Part shown: positions 17,980-25,224 of the stretch, piece by piece
How the letters are laid out: every line of letters starts with the position of its first letter
How positions within the stretch are numbered: position 1 is the first letter of the stretch
Assembly: GCF_001469955.1 (NCBI RefSeq)
Contig: NZ_LOPU01000029.1
Coordinates: forward strand, 496,001 to 560,000
From: Haloprofundus marisrubri
GTDB taxonomy: Archaea; Halobacteriota; Halobacteria; Halobacteriales; Haloferacaceae
Reading direction: 5' to 3'
Length of the DNA stretch: 64,000 nucleotides
Translations under genes and position numbers: made by a program
The notes under the pieces: generated by a model
What the model saw: only the letters and a program-made list of their open reading frames with translations
Database searches by the model: none
Told to the model about the DNA's origin: nothing

Positions 17980-18087
17980 ACCACCGGAGTGGTCCGCACT
18001 GACACATAAATTCGCCCGAACCGGTTCGTCCTCGCTACCGCTGTTAGCTTCGGTAGAGGTTTATCCGGGGACACCCGTGGCGACGCT

Positions 18088-19320
18088 ATGGCAGAATCGA
18101 TTCCGTTCGAGATTCTGCGGGGTCTCTATCTCGGCGTTCTCACGGGAATCATCCCTGCGCTGGTCTCCGCGGGTCTCGGCTTCGTGTTCAAATACTTCAC
18201 CGGCGTCTCCATCCCCGGGTTCGGTGTGGTCGTCTTTGCACTCGCCATCGCGGGTGCCAACGGCGGCCTCTTGGCGCTGAGCGACGACAGCCTCACCGCC
18301 GGACAACACGGCTTCGCGCTCACCATCGCCATCCTCGTCGTGTTGATGCTGTCACTGTACGCGCACGCACAGGGCGACAAACTCGGCGGCAGCCTCCCGA
18401 AACGAATCACGTTCAAATCGCTCCGCGAGCGGACGCTCTCGGGTGACGTGGTCGAACTCGTCGGCGGCCGCCGCCGGGTGACGGTCACCGTCGCTGGCGA
18501 CGTCGACGACATCGAAGGCTACCCGCCGCTGTCGCCTTCGCTCCGCACGGAACTGAGAGATGGCGAGTGGGAGTTCCCGGCGGACGTCCCACTGTCGGAA
18601 CTCGAAAGCCGACTCGCCGAGCGACTCCGAACCGACTACGACCTCGCGGAAGTGACGGTGACGCTCGACGAGAACGCCCGCGCGAGACTGGCGGCCGCGC
18701 CGCCGGTCGGCGGCCTCTCGAAGCGTCTCTCGCCGGGCCAACGTGCCGTTTCGGTCGAGACGCTCGTGCCGACGGGCGTCGCCCGCGGCGAGTCGGTCAC
18801 GCTCCGGACACCCGACCGAACCATCGACGGGACTGTCGTGACGGTCAACGCCGCCGAACCGTCGGCGAGTTCGGCGACGCCGGACGCCGACGACGCGGAA
18901 AGCGATGAGGACGAAGACGAGAAACCGGCCGTCGTCCCCGCGGCCCCCGTCGCCGCCGGCGGCGAGGGTCGACTCACCGTCGCCGTCGACCGACCCGACG
19001 CGGAGGCGCTGTTGTCGACGGGCGCACCACAGGTCGTCGTCCGGTCACGGGGAACTCGCCGCGAGTTCGAGTTGACGACGCTACTGCGGCGGGCGGGCCG
19101 GCGGATTCAGCGACTCTCGGTCCGCTCCGACGGCGCACTCGACGGGACGACCCTCGGCGACGCCGGCGTCCGCGACGCCTACGACGTGGCCGTGCTCGCG
19201 GTTCGGCGCGACACGTGGCGCTTCGCGCCGCGCGGCGACACGCAACTGGCAGCGGGTGACGAACTGTTCGTCGTCGGGTCACCGGGTGCGCTGTCGGCGT
19301 TCGCGGAGGTGGTCGCGTGA
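18088..19320 (+). CDS. Membrane protein with C-terminal RCK_C domain (paralogue 1)
   Basis: A 410-residue protein with three N-terminal hydrophobic segments (about residues 8-33, 42-62, 71-92), a long soluble middle region with a DE-rich linker near 265-285, and an RCK_C-like domain at about 325-408 (LRRAGRRIQRLSV through LAAGDELFVVGSPG). No pore helix, selectivity filter or Rossmann motif is present, so it is not a channel itself. It may act with the adjacent K+ channel, whose own RCK_C is lacking. The stop overlaps the GTG of the next gene by 4 bases (GTGA). TATA-like GGTTTATCC lies about 27 bases upstream. Confidence 0.85.
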   Translation: MAESIPFEILRGLYLGVLTGIIPALVSAGLGFVFKYFTGVSIPGFGVVVFALAIAGANGGLLALSDDSLTAGQHGFALTIAILVVLMLSLYAHAQGDKLGGSLPKRITFKSLRERTLSGDVVELVGGRRRVTVTVAGDVDDIEGYPPLSPSLRTELRDGEWEFPADVPLSELESRLAERLRTDYDLAEVTVTLDENARARLAAAPPVGGLSKRLSPGQRAVSVETLVPTGVARGESVTLRTPDRTIDGTVVTVNAAEPSASSATPDADDAESDEDEDEKPAVVPAAPVAAGGEGRLTVAVDRPDAEALLSTGAPQVVVRSRGTRREFELTTLLRRAGRRIQRLSVRSDGALDGTTLGDAGVRDAYDVAVLAVRRDTWRFAPRGDTQLAAGDELFVVGSPGALSAFAEVVA

Positions 19321-20531
19321 GGGGCGTCGGGTCGCTCGCGTCCGTCTGGTTGCAAGTCGCGACAGAGGAACCGCTCGGTGCCGAGACGGGGTTCGTCGGC
19401 GACGCGCTCTACATTCTCGGCCTCGCGTTCGCCGCCGCCGTCGTCGCCGCCGTCGGTGCGTTCGCCTACCGGTGGTACTTCCGGGAACGGCCGCCGCGGG
19501 GACTCACCGTCCTGCTCGGCCTCTCTGCCGTCGTTCTCTATCTCAACACCGCCAAACTGAGCGACATCGCGCTCGGAAACGGCGGCGACGAACTGTTCGT
19601 CGTCGGCAACGTGCTGTTCAACCTCGGTGCGCTCGCGGCCGCCACCGTCGCGGCCCCCGTCGGCGCGCAGGTCGGCGACACGCTCGCCCGAAACACCTCG
19701 GCGTTCTCGGGAGTGCGCGAAATCGAAGGCGAGGTGAGCCGAGTCGTCCGCTCTGTCGGCCGCGTTATCTCGGTGACGCTCCCCGACGAAATCGACGATA
19801 TGGCCGAGTACGACCCCGTCGCCGACGCGACGAAGGAGGCGCTCGCCGGCAAGACGCTGTTGTTCCCGCGACGGCTCACGGTGGCCGAACTCCGAGAGCG
19901 ACTGGTCGCCCGCCTCCGCGAGGATTACGGCGTCGGTCACGTCGACCTCGATTTGACCGACGACGGCGAAGTCGAGTATCTCGCCCTCGGCAGTCGCCTC
20001 GCGGGTATCGGCCCGACGCTCGCCCCCGGCGGCGTCGCCGTCGCGGTCCGCGCCGACCCGTCGCTCGACGCCAGTCCCGGCGACACCGTGCAGGTGTGGC
20101 GCACCGACGACGAGGGACCCGCCCGAGTGCTGACCGGCGAACTCCGCGCGACGACCGACGACACGGCGACGCTCGCCGTCGACGAAGCGGAGGTCGACCG
20201 TCTCGACGGCGCACAGTCGTACCGCCTCGTCACGCTGCCGGTCGACCCCGGCGTCGACCGACAGTTCGCGGCACTGCTTCGAACCGCCGACGAGACGATG
20301 GGCGTCATCTCGGTCGCCGAGACCGACTCGGGGACGCACGCGACGGTCGGCGACTTGGCGACGACAGTCGTCGCAATCCGGCCGGCGGACGGTCTCGTCG
20401 AAGCCATCCCGCCCCGGTCGCGGGAACTGTCGACGGGCGACGCGCTGTACGTCATCGCCCGCCCGGACGAACTCCGCCGTCTCGAACGGACGGTCGGAAC
20501 GGCGACGGGGACCGTCGGCGACGACGACTGA
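19317..20531 (+). CDS. Membrane protein with RCK_C-like domain (paralogue 2)
   Basis: A 404-residue protein starting with GTG inside the stop codon of the preceding gene. It has the same plan: three N-terminal hydrophobic segments, then SVTLPDEIDDMAEYDP and LTVAELRERLVARLREDYGVG, which align with the corresponding parts of paralogue 1 (DIEGYPPLSPS; LSELESRLAERLRTDYDLA), and a C-terminal RCK_C-like region (about 320-395, ELSTGDALYVIARPDEL). The overlap and parallel architecture imply a two-subunit complex. Function not established. Confidence 0.85.
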   Translation: MRGVGSLASVWLQVATEEPLGAETGFVGDALYILGLAFAAAVVAAVGAFAYRWYFRERPPRGLTVLLGLSAVVLYLNTAKLSDIALGNGGDELFVVGNVLFNLGALAAATVAAPVGAQVGDTLARNTSAFSGVREIEGEVSRVVRSVGRVISVTLPDEIDDMAEYDPVADATKEALAGKTLLFPRRLTVAELRERLVARLREDYGVGHVDLDLTDDGEVEYLALGSRLAGIGPTLAPGGVAVAVRADPSLDASPGDTVQVWRTDDEGPARVLTGELRATTDDTATLAVDEAEVDRLDGAQSYRLVTLPVDPGVDRQFAALLRTADETMGVISVAETDSGTHATVGDLATTVVAIRPADGLVEAIPPRSRELSTGDALYVIARPDELRRLERTVGTATGTVGDDD

Positions 20532-20633
20532 CCGGCGGTGACGACGGCTGTCGTCGCCTCGAACTCCACTGAACTCCACCGAACTTCGCAGAACCCCGCA
20601 ATCCTCATGTCGACTGCGCGGCGAGTAGCGCGC

Positions 20634-20906
20634 ATGCAGTGGAAACTCTTTGCGGACCTCGCGGAGACGGCCGGCACTCGAACCGTCTCGCTCGACGCCG
20701 ACTGCGACACCGTCGGTGATGCGCTCGACACGCTGCTCTCGTCGCGCCCGGCGCTCGAAGCGCGCGTTCTCGACGACGACGGCGACGTGCGCGACCACAT
20801 CAACGTTCTCCGAAACGGCGAGAACGTCTTCACCGGTGAGGGACTCGACACGCCGGTCGACGCCGACGACGAACTCGCGCTGTTCCCGCCGGTCAGCGGC
20901 GGCTAA
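20634..20906 (+). CDS. samp1: Ubiquitin-like small archaeal modifier protein SAMP1
   Basis: A 90-residue MoaD/ThiS-type beta-grasp protein ending in the diglycine VSGG. MQWKLFADLAETAGTR at the start and DHINVLRNGENV and LALFPPVSGG at the end match SAMP1 of Haloferax volcanii, which is both conjugated to protein lysines after adenylation by UbaA and used in molybdopterin biosynthesis. The start is the ATG at 20634 rather than an in-frame one 96 bases upstream, by homology. It follows the RCK_C pair but is not overlapped with it. Confidence 0.93.
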   Translation: MQWKLFADLAETAGTRTVSLDADCDTVGDALDTLLSSRPALEARVLDDDGDVRDHINVLRNGENVFTGEGLDTPVDADDELALFPPVSGG

Positions 20907-21133
20907 ATCCAAATTAGGACTCGTTGAGCACTCACACGACGGCTACGAGCGTTTATACCAGAGAACGCGGCCACCTTTCTCCGTGACCTGACGACGGCCG
21001 CGAGCGGGCCGAGGCGGGTGTGCGGCGTCTCCCTCGCGTGTCGGCGACGAGCGTGTCGACGGATGGACTCGTTGACGGACAGACGGACGCGTCGACGCCT
21101 CGTCTCACAGCGGTGACGCCGCCTGTTCGCCCT
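20907..21133. other. Intergenic region with an orphan promoter-like box
   Basis: 227 bp between SAMP1 and the convergent SDR gene. A good plus-strand TATA-like word (GTTTATACC at about 20950-20958) is present but no plus-strand gene follows; it could drive a small RNA or antisense transcript across the SDR end. No coding sequence was seen. Confidence 0.35.
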
Positions 21134-22213
21134 TCAGACCATCGCATCCGACGAAATTTCCGGATGCGCTCGCACGTACTCGACGAGTTGCGGTGCGTAC
21201 GCCGCAATCGGCGGACAGGCGATGTCGGTGCCAGCGAGGTCGCGCCGAGCGTTGCCGTCGACGTAGCGGGTCGGGTGTGTGAGATAGTCGAGCGTCTCTG
21301 GGTCGACACGGAGCGCGTTCGCCGCCTGCGGGACGACATCGAGTAGACGCTTTCCAGCGCTCCCACCGACCGGAACCGTGACGGCGCGGCGGTCCATCGC
21401 CGCGGCGAGACACCGGACGAACGCCGGGACCGACAGCGGTGCCGGGTCGCAGAGCTGATACACCCGATTCGCCGAACGGTCGAGTCCGCTCAGGTGGTCG
21501 ATAGCGTCGACGACGTAGTTTCGGGGGACGACGTTCAGTTCACACCGCTCAGCACCGCGTCCGAGCGGAACGACGGCGACCCGGGGTTGCCGCGACAGCA
21601 AGCGCACGAGCGAGTATGGGCCGTCGTACTTCTGGGTCGCTCCCGTCTCGCTGTCGCCGACAACGATTGCCGGTCGGTAGATAGTCGTCGGCAGTCCCTC
21701 GGCCATCGCGCGCTGAACTGCGACCTCAGCCAGATACTTCGTCTCCTCGTAGGCGTTGTTGAACGACTGCCCCACGTGGAGGTCGGATTCGGTGAACACG
21801 CCGTCGTGTCGACCGCTCACGTAGCAGGTGCTCACGTACTGGAACCGTTGGAGGTTCGGACAGCCCTCCGCGAACGCGAGTACGTGCTTCGTCCCGCGGA
21901 CGTTGACCGCCATGCCGACCTCCCGGTCGACGCCGAGGTCGTACACCGCCGCGAGGTGGAACACGTCGGTCGCCTCGCGTTGGAGCGTCCGCCGTGTCTC
22001 TGCATCCAAGCTGAGCGACGAGTCAGTGATGTCGCCGTCGTAGAGCGTGAGCGACTCTCTCCAGTCGTCGCCGGCGAGTTCGGCCGCTCGCTCTTCGGCT
22101 TGGGTGCGATACTTCGGCTGGACGAGACACGTCACGTCGCGGCCGCGGCCGAGCAGTCGCTCGACGAGCGCTGACCCGAGAAATCCGGGAAAGCCGGTGA
22201 GAAAGACGGTCAT
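21134..22213 (-). CDS. SDR family NAD(P)-dependent oxidoreductase, fatty acyl-CoA reductase-like
   Basis: A 359-residue extended SDR. The Rossmann motif is TGFPGFLG (6-13), the catalytic pair is Y155-x3-K159 in NNAYEETKY, and VSTCYVSG supplies the serine strand. The start TGFPGFLG and the FxHLAA strand put it closest to the NAD_binding_4 (male-sterility/thioester-reductase) group, which reduces fatty acyl or peptidyl thioesters to aldehydes or alcohols. Its ATG overlaps the stop of the aldehyde dehydrogenase gene upstream (ATGA), so the two are translationally coupled. Confidence 0.88.
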   Translation of the reverse strand: MTVFLTGFPGFLGSALVERLLGRGRDVTCLVQPKYRTQAEERAAELAGDDWRESLTLYDGDITDSSLSLDAETRRTLQREATDVFHLAAVYDLGVDREVGMAVNVRGTKHVLAFAEGCPNLQRFQYVSTCYVSGRHDGVFTESDLHVGQSFNNAYEETKYLAEVAVQRAMAEGLPTTIYRPAIVVGDSETGATQKYDGPYSLVRLLSRQPRVAVVPLGRGAERCELNVVPRNYVVDAIDHLSGLDRSANRVYQLCDPAPLSVPAFVRCLAAAMDRRAVTVPVGGSAGKRLLDVVPQAANALRVDPETLDYLTHPTRYVDGNARRDLAGTDIACPPIAAYAPQLVEYVRAHPEISSDAMV

Positions 22214-23778
22214 CGAAGCCACTCCACGACACGTTTCTGTGCGCCGAGCAGCGCGACCATCCCCCGTTGCCACCACGCGTCGGGAATCGAATCCGGTGGC
22301 ATCGTCGGCGCGCCACGGTCGACGGCGACCGTTTGGGACTCGGTGTACTTGCGAATCCCTTCGGGGCCGTGTCGCCGGCCGACGCCGGACTCCTTCATCC
22401 CGCCCATCGGTGCGTCTACCGACGACCACGCAGTTGCGTACGCGTCGTTGACGTTGACGGTCCCGCACTCGATTCGCTCGGCGACGGCCTCACCTCGCGC
22501 CTCCTCACCGGTCCAGACGCTTCCGTTGAGTCCGCGGTCGGAGTCGTTCGCCCGTTCGACCGCCTCGTCCTCGTCTTCGACTCGGTACACCGAGACGACG
22601 GGCCCGAACGTCTCGCTACGAAAGAGCGTCATCTCAGGGGTCACGTCGGTCAGAACCGTCGGTTCGTACACGTACGGTCCGCGGTCTGGCCGTGGCCGAC
22701 CGCCGCTCAGGACGGTCGCACCCTTCTGAACGGCGTCTTCGACGTGCTCGGTCGTCTTTTCGAGTTGGTCGGCCGAGACGAGTGACCCGACTTCGACGTC
22801 GTCGCCGAACGCCGCGCCGACCGAGAGCGCTCGCGTTCGGGCGACGAACGCGTCGAGAAACGCGTCGTACACGTCGGTGTGGACGTACAGACGCTCCGTC
22901 GAGAGACACAGTTGTCCCGCGTTCGAGAAACAGCCGACGACCGCGTCGGCGGCCGCGGCGTCGACGTCGGCGTCGTCGAGGACGACACCCGGGTTCTTGC
23001 CGCCGAGTTCCAACGAGCAGTCGACGAGGTGTTCGCCCGCGAGCGACCCGACTATCCGTCCGACGTCGACGCTGCCGGTGAATCCGACGAAGTCGACGCT
23101 GGCCACGAGCGACTCACCCAGTTCGTCGCCGCGGCCGGTGACGACCTGTAACAGGTCCGAAGGAAGGCCACAGTCGACGAGCAGGTGCGCGGCGTAGAGA
23201 GCGGTAAACGGCGTCCCTTCGTCGGGTTTGAGGACGACGGCGTTACCCGCCAGAAGCGCGGGAATCGCGTCCGAAATCGACAGCGTCAGTGGGTAGTTCC
23301 ACGGTGTGATGAGGCCGACGACGCCGACGGGACGGTAGTTGACAGTTACCTTCGAGAGCAGCGGAAACACCGACGAGCGACGCTCGCGCTGTAGGTGGTC
23401 GTCACCCTGTGTCGAATAATACTGTGCGGTGAGCGCGACGTCTAGGAGTTCGACGAACGCGTCCCGCTTCGACTTTCCCGACTCCGCCTGCATTAGTTCC
23501 AGCAGTTCCTCGCGTCGGGCGAGGAGTCTGTCGTGAAACCGACTGAACACCGCCGCTCGTTCCTCGAAGGGTTGTGCGGCCCACTCTGACTGCGCCTCTC
23601 GGGCGCGTCCGGCAGCGTCGACGACATCCTCCGCTGTCGCCGCCGGAACCGTCCCGAGAGACTCACCGGTAAACGGTGCTTCGACCGAGAGCGACGCCGA
23701 CGAACTCGTCTCCGCGGCAACCGTACGTAACGCGTCGAGGTCGGCGGTCGGGCGAACCGACGTAACTTCGCTGTTCAT
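22210..23778 (-). CDS. NAD(P)-dependent aldehyde dehydrogenase
   Basis: A 522-residue member of the aldehyde dehydrogenase superfamily. Oxyanion N161 in TPWNYP, general base E257 in LELGGK and nucleophile C291 in NAGQLC are all present, so the enzyme should be active. Family fit is near succinate-semialdehyde/benzaldehyde dehydrogenases, but the C-terminus has an extra WWQRGMVALLGAQKRVVEWLR-like amphipathic tail that could touch membranes. It is the first gene of a two-gene operon with the acyl-reductase-like SDR, pointing to long-chain aldehyde metabolism rather than GABA breakdown. Confidence 0.9.
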   Translation of the reverse strand: MNSEVTSVRPTADLDALRTVAAETSSSASLSVEAPFTGESLGTVPAATAEDVVDAAGRAREAQSEWAAQPFEERAAVFSRFHDRLLARREELLELMQAESGKSKRDAFVELLDVALTAQYYSTQGDDHLQRERRSSVFPLLSKVTVNYRPVGVVGLITPWNYPLTLSISDAIPALLAGNAVVLKPDEGTPFTALYAAHLLVDCGLPSDLLQVVTGRGDELGESLVASVDFVGFTGSVDVGRIVGSLAGEHLVDCSLELGGKNPGVVLDDADVDAAAADAVVGCFSNAGQLCLSTERLYVHTDVYDAFLDAFVARTRALSVGAAFGDDVEVGSLVSADQLEKTTEHVEDAVQKGATVLSGGRPRPDRGPYVYEPTVLTDVTPEMTLFRSETFGPVVSVYRVEDEDEAVERANDSDRGLNGSVWTGEEARGEAVAERIECGTVNVNDAYATAWSSVDAPMGGMKESGVGRRHGPEGIRKYTESQTVAVDRGAPTMPPDSIPDAWWQRGMVALLGAQKRVVEWLR

Positions 23779-23964
23779 GCGTTCTGTTGGGCGAGTGACC
23801 CATTGAATGGTCCGGTCCGGCGGGTTCGACAGCAGGGCAGATGTTACGACGACCTTCTCGGCTGACGCTACGTCTCGGCGAGTCGGTATCCATTGACTGG
23901 AAATCGAGAGAGAAGGAAATCGAGAGAAACGAAAGGAGTCCGAGAACGGTGGCGGTTGGGTTCG

Positions 23965-24801
23965 TTACTCGGGACGCGGACGGGCGACGAACAGCGTCTG
24001 CACGACGCTGAATGGGTCGTACACCGACTGGTGGCACTGGCAGTAGACGGCGTTCGCACCGCCGAACGTCGCCGAGGACCCCGTGGTTTTGTAGCCGGGG
24101 ACACAGCAGAAGTGCGTACACTTGTTCAGCCAGGCGATGACGCCTTGGGAGGTGCTCGCGTTGAGCCACTCGTTGTTCTGGGCGGCCTCTTCGATGCGTT
24201 CGCTCCGAATCATCTGCACCGGGATGACGTCCTCGGCGTCTTGGGAGCGCCAGTTTCCGGCGGCTGGTTTACCGATACCGGCCTCACCGATACCGTTGCC
24301 CCACGTCTCGTAGTCGTCGAAGTCGCTGATGTTGAACCGGTCTCCCTCGGACTTCGACTCCTGTTGCCACGCGTACGGCGGTGCCGAACCGGAGCGGAAG
24401 TAGTTGTCGCTCTCGTAGGTGGGGTCGAGGCCTTCGTAGGACTCGACACCGCAGTACTGGAACCACTCCGAGGAGTACGTCGTCCCGCCGAGTTGCGTCT
24501 GTGCCAGTTGCACCTCGACACCGTTCTGCTCGACGGTCTGGACTTCGGGCCAGACACCTCTGATGTAGCCTTCGTCGTCGATTTCGATGGGAATCTGGGG
24601 CATCCCACGCGGTGCTGGCCCCGCGACGTTCTCGATGGCGTACGCCTGCGTCGAACCCCCACCCGCACCCGAAGCGTTCGTGGTGGCGTTGATGCTCGTA
24701 GTCCCGAGGACCCCGACGCCTGCGAGGGTAGCGCCGCCGACGACGCCTTTGACGAACCGACGTCGGCCGGATTCAGCGGGATACTTGTCGCTTTCGCTCA
24801 T
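23965..24801 (-). CDS. Rieske 2Fe-2S protein, Tat-exported
   Basis: A 278-residue protein with Tat signal (GRRRFVKG, 12-19, then a hydrophobic helix 20-34) that should stay membrane-anchored facing outward. Rieske box 1 is C228-T-H230-F-C-C233 and box 2 is C254-Q-C256-H257, giving Cys/His ligands to the cluster plus the C233-C256 disulfide. The 150-residue region before box 1 is longer than in classical cytochrome bc1 Rieske proteins. No cytochrome b gene lies beside it. The start at 24801 is chosen over an ATG 117 bases upstream since TATA-like CTTTTTATC is about 28 bases away. Confidence 0.9.
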   Translation of the reverse strand: MSESDKYPAESGRRRFVKGVVGGATLAGVGVLGTTSINATTNASGAGGGSTQAYAIENVAGPAPRGMPQIPIEIDDEGYIRGVWPEVQTVEQNGVEVQLAQTQLGGTTYSSEWFQYCGVESYEGLDPTYESDNYFRSGSAPPYAWQQESKSEGDRFNISDFDDYETWGNGIGEAGIGKPAAGNWRSQDAEDVIPVQMIRSERIEEAAQNNEWLNASTSQGVIAWLNKCTHFCCVPGYKTTGSSATFGGANAVYCQCHQSVYDPFSVVQTLFVARPRPE

Positions 24802-25224
24802 AGCTATGCCTTGGAGTGACCGATAAAAAGACTGACGAAGTGGGTGGGGGGTCCGTTCGCCGTCGCCGAAATCAGGTTGGGATGGAGCGCTCGAACTCCG
24901 GTTAGCTATATAGGTCACTTAGCGAGCTTTTTACTCCTCGCTGGTCGCAGTTCGGACGACGACGCCACGACAGTCCACACGTGAGTACAGCCAGCCCCGT
25001 GGCGCGTCACCGGCCCCGTCCCCGGGGCCTGATTCCACACGACGGTACCGGGCCGTACGGAGCCAAACGGCCCTCATCGCTGCAGTCAGACATCACTCGC
25101 AGTTCTCTTCCCTCTCTTTTTTCGGCGACAGACACAGACTGTCATAGAAGATAGTACTCGATTCCGAGGCAATTTTTCGACGATTGTCGCGGACTTTTAC
25201 CCTATGCCACTCGTACACGTACAC
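24802..25224. promoter_or_regulatory. Divergent promoter region of Rieske and PEP carboxylase genes
   Basis: A 423-bp gap. It holds the Rieske TATA-like box near 24825-24833, an inverted repeat AGCGAG-N10-CTCGCT at 24921-24942, an AT-rich GCTATATAGG at 24904-24913, a perfect 7-bp GC hairpin at 25012-25029, and the ppc TATA-like box at 25193-25200. No small gene or tRNA was seen. Confidence 0.45.
25012..25029. repeat. Perfect GC-rich hairpin
   Basis: GGCCCCG, loop TCCC, CGGGGCC. It has no T-tract after it, lies about 195 bp before ppc and 210 bp before the Rieske start, and could be a regulatory site or an RNA structure. Confidence 0.5.

Noticed and set aside
16484-18007. A 507-codon minus-strand frame
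   Set aside because: Another frame of the K+ channel and HPP genes; Arg-rich shadow.
19179-20912. A 577-codon minus-strand frame over the RCK_C pair and SAMP1
   Set aside because: SAMP1 and RCK_C genes are supported by homology and overlap logic; the antisense frame has no recognisable motif.
25012-25029. GC hairpin as a transcription terminator
   Set aside because: No T-rich tract follows on either strand, and both neighbouring genes are divergent, so no transcript is expected to end there.
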